Assembly (NCBI GenBank): GCA_003586115.2
Contig: QVOM02000116.1
Span: 45,671,692 to 45,735,691 of the forward strand
Origin: Salvator merianae
Lineage: Eukaryota > Chordata > Lepidosauria > Squamata > Teiidae
Length of the DNA stretch: 64,000 nt
Direction: 5' to 3'
Shown here: positions 33,831-45,267 of the stretch, piece by piece
Numbering within the stretch: position 1 is the stretch's first letter
How the letters are laid out: the number at the start of each line of letters is the position of its first letter
Program-made: the position numbers and the translations under genes
The notes under the pieces: generated by a model
Database searches by the model: none
What the model saw: only the letters and a program-made list of their open reading frames with translations
What the model was told of the DNA's origin: nothing

Positions 33831-36546
33831 GCTTCTTTAATCAAATGTATCTCTCTGTGAAGATACGCGCTGCTGAAAAGAGCATAAAACCTACAGATTT
33901 TAGTGTATCTAATTCCCCTTTGAATTCATTGTTAGCATTTCCCTATCCCTGTGTGTGTATATGTGTAAAATCTATGCCTCAAGAAATACTCCATGCAACT
34001 GCTGAGGTGAATTCTGTTTTATAAAAATATATACCACAAATACATGAAATGATTATTTCAGGCTTGTTTTTTTTTGTCATCCATTATTCTATTATCCAGT
34101 CCTCTCCATTATCCTGTTTAAACAACTTTTAAACCTGGCAAATAAAGTCGACTGCAACCTAACTCAAAAGCAGTTACATATAGTTGGAGTTCTGTTCTTT
34201 GGGAACTTTTCACGTGTTGATCAAGTTTGTACTAGCAATTATGTCAGCAGTTGATAATTGTTTACTTGAATCCTGGACTTCAAAAAAGCAGACTATTTAT
34301 GAAAGATGGACTTCTCCTAGATTGTGTCCTAACACTCTTAAGAAATAGAGAAGTTGTTTAAACTGTCTGGGATTGGACAAGGATAATGAATGGCTAAAAT
34401 TTATTAAATGAGAATTGAAGTTACTGAAGTGTTAACTAATGGTGACTTTATTTGGCTTTCCACTGAATTTCCTTAGAGAATCCGTATTGAAATTCATCTA
34501 ATACCATAAGTATGTGTGGGGGAACTGCAAAGCAACTAATAAATGTGGATTAAACTATGAACTGATCTATCACGCATAGTTCTTTCTATAGGTTCCTATA
34601 CTTTATTTCCCAAACACAACAAATGAGGGTCAAGCCCGGGAGGCTGCCTGCAGAAAAACATATGAAACCTTTCATGACCTCAGAGGATAAGAAGAATATA
34701 AGAAAAGGCAGCAGTATTTTTAAGACTTCCATTATATTTTGAAATCTTTTCTCAGACCAAATGGTGCAACGCAGACAAGAATTCTCATAAAAATCATTCT
34801 TGTCTTTTTGATGCAGTTAATGGAAAAAAAACTTTGTTCCCTGAACACGAACTAGCATAATTAGGTAATAATTTTGGGTGATCTTTGTCCAAGGGTACAC
34901 ACCAATGATATCTTTGTTTTGGCTTCAGGCACTGCAACAAGATGAAAGAAACCACCTGTTTCACTTCTGGCTGCATGCTTGGCTTTATGGTTTCAGAACG
35001 GAGTGTTCTGTGTTCATCTTCATACTTCTAATATCTGAAAGGAGCCCAGATGCATGACTTTTCTGCACTTTCAGATTCTAGAAGCTCTGACTGCAGTGTT
35101 CCAGGAACACGCTACCCTCGAAAGTCTGCCACCATAATCCTCCACAAGTTGGAAAACATGAGTACAGCAGAAGTCTCATTGTGTGCTCTAGAACTCAGTA
35201 CTCCAGACGTTCTAGGTTATACTAGGAGCACCTGGAAGCATATGAGGCCTCTCATACCATACATTCACCTTTCAGATTGTAAGATATGGTGAGGAAAGCA
35301 GAACAGAGAGATGGCACTTCGTGTGCTTACCACAACATCTCACAAGTTAATGTAGAACGTTACTATGTAGAAAGATGGCTCTGAAAGTCCTAGTTCTGGG
35401 CTCAGTTTCCTTTTGTGTGAATGACATGACATGAGTTAGAGGTTCATCCCCTGCATAGCTCATGTTATCCCTCAAAAATATTCCTTAAGAGTGAAGTAGC
35501 ATGCAAGGTGATGTAGCAGAAGGACCAAAGGTGAAGATACAGGTTGTGCTCCCGTGACCTCAGGTGGGGGCATACAGGGATGAGTGCACTCGGACAGAGA
35601 GCATGATTTTGCTCCTTGCTTCCAGATATCTTGACAGGCATCATGGTTTCTGGTGGATGTGTCATACTGCCAAATGTGGAAATATGATGCCCAAGACCCA
35701 AGTGCCTAGACAGACATGTGGAGACACAGTCACAATTCTCATGCTGTGCGAATAACACTTTTCTTGCACAAATAGGACAGAGGGGCTCTCCGAAATATTA
35801 ATCAATTTGCAGTAAAAGGCTCACTTGCTTTCGTCAAAAGAGAAAGCTGTTTTCAAACACTCTCTCCTTGATATATCCATGTAGGTTCTGCCTACATTAT
35901 TAAGTTTTAGTTGGTTCCAGCTTTGTTTGGTCTGACAGTCAAGCTTTTGTGCCAGAGAAAACTTCAGTACTTCCATTTCGCAACCCCTACATGGAAAATA
36001 ATTATATCCCATCATCTCCAATTTTAAGAATACAGAAACTAATTATATCACTTTAATTATATTGTTTTAATACATTGCATATACTGTATATAGATAGAGG
36101 TAGAGGTAGATATAGACAGTTAAAATATTTTAGGTATTTTTGGTTGTTAGCCTCTCAAAGAAATTTTGGTTACTGATCAACTATAGAAATTTAGTAAGTA
36201 AATAAATAAATAAATATCAACTCCAATAACTAAGGTCCCATCTATACCAGGGTCTGATATCTGCTTGGAGGTGCTCTGTTCCTAGTTGCAACCATAACCA
36301 CAGCAAGTGTGTACACCGCCAAGCCAGGTCATCAGTGGTGATCCACTACCAGTGCACCCAGCCATGAAAGCTCTTTGAAGGCCTGCCATGCTGCACTGAT
36401 GTTCTCAATGCCTCTATAGCAGTTAGAAGTTGACCCAGAAGTCAGCACCGGTGTACAAACACTGCTGCTGCAAAAATCCCCAGCTAGCCTGCCTGCCTGC
36501 CTGCCTGCCAGCTGCTGCTGTTGCCTACACAGGTAGCCCACTGTAG
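33831..36546. other. No gene recognised
   Basis: Unassigned, with short simple repeats: a TAGA-like run near 36090, AAAT near 36200 and (GCCT)n at 36488-36510. No coding exon was identified. Confidence 0.45.
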
Positions 36547-36855
36547 TACAGATGTGCCAAAGTGATTCCGTTGCTTTGCTGTTCGCAGCAAATTGGGGTA
36601 TTCACATGGTTCGCATGCAAACCGAACCACTCTGTTGTTCAAAAACCCCAGTTCAAACTGAAGCCAAACCAAGGGATAGTTTATTGAACGAAGGTGGTTC
36701 ACAGGTGGTTTGCTTGGTTTGCAGGTGAACCGAACAACCCTGTTGTTCAAAAAAACACTTTGAACCATACCATACCAAACCAAACCAAACCAAAGCAAGG
36801 GTAGTTTGGTTTGATTCAAACTGGATTATTAAATTTCAGTTTGTGCACATCCCTA
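36547..36855. mobile_element. hAT-type MITE with 8-bp target duplication
   Basis: It starts TACAGATGTGCCAAAG and ends TTTGTGCACATCCCTA, the same terminus type as at 8336. It is flanked by CACTGTAG (36539-36546) and CTGTGTAG (36856-36863), 6 of 8 identical. The interior is rich in GGTTTG/CAAACC words, including tandem CAAAC near 36778. Confidence 0.8.
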
Positions 36856-36863
36856 CTGTGTAG

Positions 36864-37870
36864 CATAAAGCGGTTTTTTACCTTCTCCTCTCTCAGTCCT
36901 TTTTCCTTTTGTGCTGTAACATCTAGATTATAAACCCAAGAGCAGAGTCTATCTTCTATCATGTCTCAGTGAGATCTTTTTGTCTGAAGAGCAGCTTTTT
37001 AAATGTTTTATATAAATAAATATAGTAGAAGTTAGCCATTCCAACAGGCATAACATTTTCCCCTCTCTTTAATGCGTAAAGTAAAATAAATTCATTCATG
37101 ACAAAGCCATTTAAAAGAGAGACATCCTGATAATATCAACCAACAATTGCCTTGGCTGTAGAGCAAAGAGTAACTCTTCAGTTTCTGCTGCCAGAAAGCA
37201 TTACCCATATATCCTTCTCACCATCTCCTAAATGAAAGCCTTTCCTATCTTCATTAATGGAATAATAAATCATAGCGTTTAAATGAAGCTTCCTATTAAA
37301 TCAGTAGCCAAGTGTATTGTTGTAATTCATACATCAGATTGACCTGGATTACTAATTTTATAAAGAGTGATGCATCATTCAGCACAGTTTCTTTGAAGCC
37401 AAAGATAGAGCTGGATATACAGCCTTAGGATCATTAACTATGTAGATATTTATTTTCTCCTGTACCTTTTATAGATGCCTTTCCCTAAGGTTAAAGTTTT
37501 ACCGAGTGCAGAGTGGAAACTGACCAAGGAAAAGTACAGAAACAAAATCTTCCACCTGCCAGTTCCCCTAATAGCCAAATTTTGACAAGAGAGTTCATCT
37601 TCTTTCAGGTCTTTGGAAAGCAGGTCCAAACATAACACACCCATTCCAAAAGTAACATCTTGCTACAGAGACGCCAGGATTCCTGAGTTACACCTGTGAT
37701 GCTGATGGCCACAGGGGTCTTCAAACACAGGATATGGCCCCATGTATGTGTAAAGCGAGACTCTCATGTTGCTCTTTTCTATATACCCTCCGTTCTGATG
37801 TGCAGTAGTTCTGTTGGTTGGAGTGCAGGTTATGTGACCAAGCAGAGAAGGGCTTTAAAATTAACTTTTG
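36864..37870. other. No gene recognised
   Basis: Unassigned AT-rich sequence. Confidence 0.4.
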
Positions 37871-37876
37871 GCCAGA

Positions 37877-38381
37877 GGCTCTTTCTGCATTTACCTGCCT
37901 GAAAACCAGATCAGTGGGTCCGGATTACCCTGACCATCTGATCCAGATTGCAGGGAGGTTTGGGCAGGATGAGTACCGTCTGCACCAATGGCACTGATCC
38001 AGATTACCCCACACAGCAGCCAAAGCTCATGTAAGCTTTGTGGCTGCGCTCCCGTGCTTCTGAAGGATGGGAATAAAAATTCCTAGCATTGGGACCTCCG
38101 GGGTGTGCTTGCATGCACCCCCCAATAGTCCCAAACATGGGAGGCCTGCCTTCCATATGCTTCCCTTGTTCCAGATCAGGGCTGCAGGTCCCTCTGGTAG
38201 ACCCAATTAATGAGGTTTACCAGAGATCTGGATTAAGGCCTCCCTTAACCTAGATCTTGTTCTGTCTCGTGCAGACAAAGCGGACCAGCAGGGGAGGGGC
38301 CTCATAGTTCTGCACTAATGTGACCTAGAAGTGAACTACACAGATCCTTAATATGCATTAAGGGCCCATACAGAAAAGCCC
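37877..38381. mobile_element. MITE, GGSCC-terminus group
   Basis: The ends GGCTCTTTCTGCATTTACC and CATACAGAAAAGCCC are flanked by AGA on both sides. The interior includes CAGATCAGTGGGTCCGG-type words and a core-like GGGAATAAAAATTCC (38069-38083). Confidence 0.65.
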
Positions 38382-38462
38382 AGAGACTATAACCCTTTTG
38401 CCAGGAACTTTTACACAAGTTATTCCCCAATGAAACAGACTTTAGACATCAGATATATAGCT

Positions 38463-38700
38463 TATAAGAATGTAAGAGAAATCCTGCTGGATCAGGGCAC
38501 AGCCCAGCTAGTCTAGCATTCCATTTCACGCAGTGGCCCACCAATTGCCTCTGGGCATTCTCAAGGAGAATAAAAAGGCAAAACCTTCACCTGCTCTTGA
38601 CTCCCCGCAAATGGCCTTTAGAGGCATCCTGCTGTCTCTCTACCCTGGAGGCAGTACCTAAGCATCTATTCTAGTAGCCATTTATATACCTAAATATTGT
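38463..38700 (-). mobile_element. CR1 LINE 3' region, antisense
   Basis: TATAAGAATGTAAGAGAAAT, CCTGCTGGATCAGGGCACAG and GCAGTGGCCCACCAATTGCC, then 'cacctgctcttgactccccgc', are the reverse complement of the block at 45965-46110. Confidence 0.85.
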
Positions 38701-39160
38701 GTTTGTTGTGTTATAGCTATTCCCCATTATATTGATTTTTTGTCTGTGTCCTTCTTGATCCTGGCCACTAAAGACTTTAAGATAAGGATCCTTTCATAGG
38801 TTTCATATTGATACTGTAAATTGTAATTGATATACTCATACCCTAATAAATATTCCCCGATGCAATATGTTTGTTGTGCCTACGGATGTCTGTGGTTCCT
38901 GGATCAGAATTTTTCAGGATGTGCCAGAACCAATGTGCAAAGATCCCTTGTCTCTGAGCATGCACAAAAGGGTCTGGGTAAATGCATAAACAGATGGGGC
39001 CCTTTTTACACAATAGTTGATAATTACGAGTACTAATGTCCAGAAAAGAGGGATTTCTCCAAATTCTGCAAGGTTTCATCACACCAGACGCTTGGAGTAA
39101 AAGTGCTGTCTGCTCTCCAGTGCCCACAGACAACCTCACAGGCCAGTGCCAAGGCCTGCC
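38701..39160. other. No gene recognised
   Basis: Unassigned. The left part may continue the CR1 fragment in degraded form. Confidence 0.35.
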
Positions 39161-39162
39161 AT

Positions 39163-39490
39163 TTATTTATTTAAGAATTTATATCTCGCCCGTTCACCAA
39201 AAGATCCCAGGGCAGGTCACAATAAGAAAAAATATACAAAGCACTCTTAGAACACAACCCCCCTTCCCTTCTTGGCAAGCTAAACGTAAATGGCCTGGGT
39301 GAAGAGGTATGTTTTAACCAGGACTGAAAACCATATAATGTAGGTGCTTGGTGAACCTCCAGAGGGAAGCTGTTCCAGAGTCTGGGGGCTACCACAAAAA
39401 AGGTCCCTACCCCTTGCATCTCTGCAAGAGAAGGAACTATAAGACCCTCTCTTTGAGATTTCAATATCTGGGCAGGTCTATATTTCTGCC
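39163..39490 (-). mobile_element. L2-type LINE 3' region, antisense
   Basis: TTATTTATTTAAGAATTTAT, CCCAGGGCAGGTCACAATAA and ACCTCCAGAGGGAAGCTGTT, then 'gctaccacaaaaaaggtcc', repeat the order at 13166. Confidence 0.8.
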
Positions 39491-41399
39491 CTGACATCTC
39501 AGTCCATTCTAAGACCATTTTAAACAGTGGTCAAATCCAGCCTGGATGAGAGTGCTGTCCACCCACCTATAACACACCAGATTCCAGCAAAAGGCAGAGG
39601 TTCCAGCATCAGACATTTTTCCGAGGATCTCTCAAAATCTAAGCTGCTAAGAATTCTTTCAGCATTCAAAGTGCATTTGTCTTCTCTCCTCTCTGGCACC
39701 AGTTCCAAAAAGCACAGTCATATTTTATGACTAAGTAACTGGAGCAGGAGGCTAAGAGCCATGTCAAACTTGCTCTATTCCCCCTCCTTCTCAAATGCCA
39801 CCATTACATCATTGATCCCTTTGACTCTAAACTGGATTACTAGTGAGAACAAAGCAAAGAAATCTGAAGCATGCTTGGAGATAATTTCCAAAATATTTGA
39901 ATTCTTGAATAGCTTTCCTTATGCAGAACAAATCACTGCCAATGATCAGGTGTTTCATGACAGCTTGTTAAGTCATTCACTTTCAGGCTTCTGAATGTAG
40001 CATCTGACTGGGAAGTCGGTTCTTCTCATCACAGATGCACTCTGGTTCTTGTAGTTAATTAGACCCTAAAGAGAAAATCTGACCCATGGGACTCATCCAC
40101 ACCTACATTTTTATCCAGCTTCAGTTCACCTTAAGTGTGAGAAAATACATTGGCAAAGTGGCTAATCATTTTCTTTCCACATTATTTAACCCAAATGTGG
40201 ATTTTCTGAGTTTGATAATGCCAAAACAAAACAGCTTGTCACTTTGTTGATGAGTTCTCTCACTTTGTAAGTGGACTGAAGCTCTCTTAAAACTTAGATG
40301 TAGATGGGCCCATGGTGTGAGTCTTACGGAATGTAACTAGGATATACAACATCATCTTCTGCTGCAAAGGGGCACATTGGCCCCCAGAAGTAAATGGGAA
40401 TGTATATATCTTATGGATGCCATTTAACATATCATCTAAAACCACTTTGGAGTTCAGGCATCAAAAGCAAGTCTAGGCAGTGGCACTTACTTAGGAGTAA
40501 TCGCAAGGGAACACAGTGAGGCTTACATCCACTTAAATATACAGGGTCCTTATTATACATCCCAAACAAGGTCTAAAAATAGCAGCAAAGGAGGAAATCA
40601 TTCTTCTAAATGACACAGACATTTAGTGATTGTTTTTCTTTCCATTTATTTTTCTTGCCTGCTGGCTTATATTATTTAATGGCTGTGCGACTTACAGTTC
40701 AATGATTTAATACCACCTTGGGCACTTCAGAAGAAAGGTGAGATATAAATGCCACAAAGAAATACTGTTGATAAAATAATAAAGATGGGCTAACCTTTAA
40801 AAGTACACAATTTTAAGAAGACTAAAAAGGCCTTCCTATCAGCACAGGGGCAAAATAGCAACAGTTAACCATCCTGCCTTTTCATAACAGAGGAAAAAGT
40901 TCAGAAGTGATACGGCTGAGACAAGTAATGAAGTAGTGAAGTCTGCTAGACAGCAAAAATACTGGTGTTCACAGAGAGAGGAATGCAAACACTAGGATTA
41001 GGAGCAGAGTTGCAAGGCAGGGTCGGGTTTAAGAAGAACGTTAGCTTTTATAGGGAAAAACTTAGGTCTATACAGATAAGAGTCTATGATCCACAAGATG
41101 TAATAACATGGATAGCACTCCTTTCAATTGGTAACCTCAGTACTGAGGCAGAAGGTTGAAACCAAGAGACCTTATATTCTTTGAACAAGAATGAAACACA
41201 GCTACAGCTGTGAGCCCCAGGCTGGGGGTAATCCCAGCTGCCAACCTAATTATCTGGAGTTTTTACTGAATGCTGCCAAATGCCACTTTTGACCCTGGGA
41301 TCCATCTGCTCTGGTTTAAGAATCAGATTGCTCCTGATAAGAATCTTTCTAGGTACCAGTGGAAACCTGAAAGGGAAACTACTGTCCTGAAGGAAACTT
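39491..41399. other. Mostly unassigned; L2-like scrap
   Basis: About 40705-40780 ends ACCACCTTGGGCACTTCAGA, then AAGGTGAGATATAAATG, an L2-type 3' end in + orientation. Otherwise nothing was recognised. Confidence 0.45.
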
Positions 41400-41645
41400 T
41401 GTTGTTGTTCAATTGTTAAGTCATGTCCAATTCTTCATGATCCCAGGCTTTTTGGTCCTCTATTGTCTACTGCTGAGCTGCAGCCACTCCTCTTTGACCT
41501 ACATACAAATTCCTCAGGAGACAGGTAAGGTGGTCTGGTTCTCCATCTCTTTAAGAACTCGCCACAGTTCGTTGTGATTTACACAGTCAAAGGCTTTAGC
41601 GTAGTCATTGAAGCAGAAGTTTTTCTGGAACTGTGATGCCTCAAA
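41400..41645 (-). mobile_element. BovB LINE fragment, copy 2
   Basis: TTGTTGTTCAATTGTTAAGT, then CATGTCCAATTCTTCATGAT; later CTTTAAGAACTCGCCACAGT, GTGATTTACACAGTCAAAGG and CTTTAGCGTAGTCATTGAAG. These are two separated BovB ORF2 regions brought together by an internal deletion. Confidence 0.8.
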
Positions 41646-41805
41646 TGACATTACTCTTCAGCTCACCAATGTGGCCAGTGGTTAAGATTGCCGAGACATG
41701 GAGTCCACCAGCTTTTGGGAGTGTATAAATAATGGAGTTAGTGAGTAAAGGAAGGCCCTTAAAAGCACACACAGCAGAAATCAGGGTGGAGTGACAAGTT
41801 AACTG

Positions 41806-42000
41806 TTAGGTATTATGCTTTGCCTCAGCAGGTAGTAGTGTCTTGGTAGCCCTGTGTAATTTTAAAAAGCCTGGGTGGGAGACCATAAAGAAATCCTGGT
41901 CTGGAGACTATAAAGGAATCCCATGACAGCAGGCTAACCTGGAAAGCTGAAAAAAGATTGTAGGAAGACAGTGGCAACCCAAGAAAACGACATGGAGTCC
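41806..42000 (+). mobile_element. Possible 5S-rRNA-derived SINE, degraded
   Basis: GCCTGGGTGGGAGACCA resembles the internal control region of 5S rRNA (TTGGATGGGAGACC). It is followed by 'gacagtggcaacccaagaaaacgacatggagtc', like the body of squamate 5S-derived SINEs. The copy is too diverged to be certain. Confidence 0.4.
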
Positions 42001-42289
42001 CTGGGAGTTAAGCCCAGTTGGAGGGTGCCTTTATTCTTGCTTTTACCTCTGTGCTTTAGCCACTTAAAATAATTTTCTTGACAGGGTTAAATGCAGACCC
42101 TGGCTTGGAGAAGAAACTCTCAGCGGTGGTGAGAAACCGCGCAACTGTTCGCAATACCTCCAAGCGCCTTCTGTTAGGGACCAACCGACGCGCATTTCAG
42201 AGGCAATAAAATGGGCACGACAGTGGGAAAAGCTGTGAGTGTGAATGGACGTTTATTTTTAGCATCAGAAAAGCCCCCCCCCCCCTTGC

Positions 42290-43300
42290 ACAGAGGCGAC
42301 GCTGCCGTGGCTTTGTTATAAATCCAACGCCGTTTGGGAGGCGTCATTTTCAAACTTGGCAGGGCGCACAAGAACGCGGCAGCGGCGGCGAGGTGCGGGA
42401 GAGCGCTGCTGCTCGCTACTTCAGGGCTCGTCAGACTGGAGGCACCAATCCCCCCCCCAAAGATAACGGAATACCCATCCTAGAACTGCGCCGCTGCTCA
42501 GATCAGAACCCTGCTAGGATCGGCGGGCGGGTGGGCGCAGCAGGATCTCCGGCCGGAGCGCAAAACCCCGACGGGAGCAGGGCGAGGCGGACGGAGCGCA
42601 GATCGCCGGACGGAGGCGGGAAGGTGCAAGGAGGAGCCTGGCGGGGGCGGCGGCCAGGCAAGAGCACCGGCGGGCCGGCGGGAGAGCGCTGACCAGGCGT
42701 GGAGACGACGTCCGAGGGAGGGAGCTGCTGCTGCACCGGAGCGGAGCGGGCTGCGAAACTGGGCCAGGCGGGACAAAGGCTGGAGGAAAGCCCGACCGCC
42801 CGAGGGCAGCGCGTACGGGTCTCCCTCTGCCTGGCTGGCTTTACGCGCGTGCAGGACCAAGCGCTCCGACAGAGGAGAGAGACGAAGCACCTGCTGCCTT
42901 GACGCCCGGGTGCCGCTGCGGAGGTGGCCCTGCAGCATCGCCAGCCCCAGAAGCCTAGCGCGTCCGCCGGTCCCGGCTCCCTGAGGCTGTATTTGGGGAT
43001 GAACTGGCCCATTCTTCTCTTCTCGATCTGCTGCTGCTGGATTTGGGCTCCGGTAAGTCAGCCTCCCCCCCTCCCCCTCCCTCTCTCTTTTTCCGTCTTC
43101 TGTATCTTGGCTCTCGTTGTGGAAGCTTAGTCAAGCAGAAGAAGGCAGTCTTCTGGGCAAGTGCAGAGTGCCTGGGTTACGCCCTGAACAACGGCCGAAC
43201 AACTTGAGCAGAGCAGAACATTTCCCCCCGCGCCGTCCCTCTTGCATCTCGTCGCCTGACACGTCTGGGGTTCATTAATGTGGGTGGGGGGACAGTGGGA
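42290..43300 (+). promoter_or_regulatory. VIPR2: VIPR2 CpG-rich promoter and 5' leader region
   Basis: GC and CpG content rise sharply here and fall again in the first part of intron 1. A TATA-like TTATAAAT lies at 42316-42323, a half CRE (CGTCA) near 42343 and a GC box GGGGGCGG at 42643-42650. No ATG occurs between 42247 and 42998, so the first ATG of the leader is the predicted receptor start. The transcription start site is not known. The TATA-like word would place it near 42345, but CpG promoters often start at several sites. The CpG run supports this being an active vertebrate promoter. Confidence 0.8.
42999..43052 (+). CDS. VIPR2: VIPR2 (VPAC2 receptor) coding exon 1: signal peptide
   Basis: Eighteen codons, MNWPILLFSICCCWIWAP, form a hydrophobic secretory signal core. 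They end exactly at a consensus donor (CCG|GTAAGT, phase 0). The gene product is a class B1 G-protein-coupled receptor of the plasma membrane that binds VIP and PACAP and signals mainly through Gs and cAMP. The identity of this short exon rests on three things: exon 2 downstream is clearly VPAC2-like; human VPAC2 also breaks in this area, where a short signal peptide ending in 'LAP' precedes 'VN.IHPEC'; and the ATG is the first in a long GC-rich leader. The context GGGGATGA has a purine at -3. Three consecutive cysteines in the signal core are unusual but compatible with a signal sequence. The remaining receptor exons lie beyond the window. Confidence 0.82.
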
Positions 43301-43612
43301 CGAGGGACGGAATTATGAAGTGTGGGGGCACAGGTGCTTCAGATCGCCGCTGTGTCGGGGTAGAAGGCGAGTAGGAACTGCTCAGAAGTACCCAGGAAAG
43401 CATCTCTGTGGAGAACGGGGAGCGATGGCCCTTTTCCTTGCTACTGATGGAGAACCCTGGAAAATTTCATCTCCGGACGCTCTGCGCTGAGTAAACCAAT
43501 TTAAGTGGCTGAAAAAACCCCCCCACAAAAAACCTTCCTGAGATAAGTAATTAGCGGAAAGTTATCTTAAGTGCTGGTTTCAGGCAGGTACCTTATATCT
43601 TCATCATCCTCA

Positions 43613-43700
43613 TTGCTGATTAGAATTTTATAGAGCCCCACATCAGAATCCCAGGGCAGTTAAGAAGGAAAAAAAGAACCATATTAAACATTAAAAAAAT
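43613..43700 (-). mobile_element. L2-type LINE 3' end, antisense
   Basis: GATTAGAATTTTATAGAGCC, then CCACATCAGAATCCCAGGGC and AGTTAAGAAGG resemble the start of 39163. Short and diverged. Confidence 0.5.
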
Positions 43701-43750
43701 AGATTCTGATAGAAACACACATGAAAGAACTGAAGGAATTTGATTGTCAA

Positions 43751-43988
43751 GCTGATGGCTCCCAGACCGTGGGACAGGCTCCCTCTGCGCCTGGTGAAAA
43801 CACACTTATTTATCCTGGCCTTTGGCTGAAATAGGGAAACATCTTCCACTCTCCACATTCAGTTTTTATTTTAGTATGTTGTTATTTTTAGTACAGTATG
43901 TTCATTTTATATTTTGTTTCTGCTGCTGTTGCTGTTACTCACGCTAAGACCTTCAGGTATAGGGTGGGATAAAAATGCAAATAAATAA
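43751..43988 (+). mobile_element. L2-type LINE 3' end, sense
   Basis: ACACACTTATTTATCCTGGC, CGCTAAGACCTTCAGGTATA and AAAAATGCAAATAAATAAAT closely match the copy at 13990-14229. Confidence 0.8.
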
Positions 43989-44660
43989 ATGTGTAAAAGA
44001 AGGTTCCCAAGGTAAGGAAGGCCCTTAAAAAGCGGCTTCATTCCTAGTTAGAGATGAGTAAAAGTAACATCAGTGATCACCCAGAATTCCTTTGAATTGT
44101 CAGCCTCTGAACCCTGTAGATTTCTGGTTTATGCAGTCAGCACACAAAAATCATTAATTCCACATCGCTAGTCTAAGCAAAATGCCTTTGACACCATTCA
44201 TGCAATCAGACTGGCCTCATCCAGCTAAATCTTATAGCATTATTCTTGGCTATAAATGTCAAAGCTCCTTTTCTGGACAAACTCAGGGCTGCTAAACAAT
44301 GCTAAATTTGTGAAGTTTTCCATGCTCGTTCAACGCACGGCTAGAACCAAATAGAAATTCTGCTCAGTTTTTAATATGAAACCAAGCGCCAAATAAATAA
44401 ATGAACAGATTAGTGGCAATGACAATAATAGTCAGCTTATCAAAGATCCTGTGTTACTGTACAGATTAACACATTTCTTGCAGCAAAACAAATACAAGAC
44501 GATTAGAAACATGAAGGCATCCGCCCATTGTAAGCAAGTATTGTGTTCAGAAGGGCAGAGCTAGTGATAAAAGTTTGGGAGGTGTTGGCTGTTTCTGTGG
44601 AATGTGGATGACTCTCCAAATTCATTGCTCAAGTGTTGCCAAAGGACTCAATGAGGATTA
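43989..44660. other. No gene recognised
   Basis: Unassigned intronic sequence. Confidence 0.4.
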
Positions 44661-44666
44661 GCCTTA

Positions 44667-44835
44667 GGGTGATGCTACACTGGCCGTTATACTGGACTTG
44701 CAAGCATACTAGGAACCTCCCATCTGTACGCTGGTGCTGTCTAAGGGAGGCCGTAGATTAGTCCGCACCAGGGTGTAGAAAGGAGGCTCCTAGTACCTTT
44801 GCTGATCTGGTATACTGTCCAGTGTGACAGTGCCC
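44667..44835. mobile_element. MITE with TTA target duplication
   Basis: It starts GGGTGATGCTACACTGGCC and ends GTCCAGTGTGACAGTGCCC, with TTA on both sides (44664-44666, 44836-44838). Inner halves TATACTGGA and TCTGGTATACTGTCC are partly inverted. 169 bp. Confidence 0.85.
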
Positions 44836-45267
44836 TTAGATGCACCAATATGAGGCCTCATCATGCAGCAGAATGGAGGGGTAGAAAAGTAAAATGCTAA
44901 AATGAACGGTGTGGCTTCAATAAAGCACCTCTTGGTGTATCTTCTGTGCACAAGGCACCTTGCAAGGAACAGAAAAACTTGCATGCCAAGGAGACGTGTT
45001 CTATCCCAGCTGGCTCTCTGCTGTGCCAGTTTCCAATGGCAAAGATTCCCCCCCCTTTATTTATTACCAAAAGAAAATAAGTAGTCCCCACCTGTATTAT
45101 GAAGTGGCTCAGCCAGTTTTGCTATAGAGTCCCCATCCTATATTATTAATTTGCAGCTGACCCTTAAGAGCAGTCAAGGCACACATTCCCAGGTCACTTT
45201 CTATGTCCCATTACTTTGGTAGAGCTATTATTTTTTTCTGTTGCTGAATGAAGTCTAAGACCCTTAA

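Noticed and set aside
42924..42998. N-terminal extension of VIPR2 from 42924
   Set aside because: That codon is GTG, not ATG. The first ATG in frame is 42999, which directly starts a signal-peptide-like sequence.
42498..43012. Long minus-strand frames (146 and 169 residues) opposite the VIPR2 leader
   Set aside because: GC-rich DNA has few stop codons. The frames lie across the CpG-rich leader, and the Arg/Pro/Ser-rich peptides show no domain.
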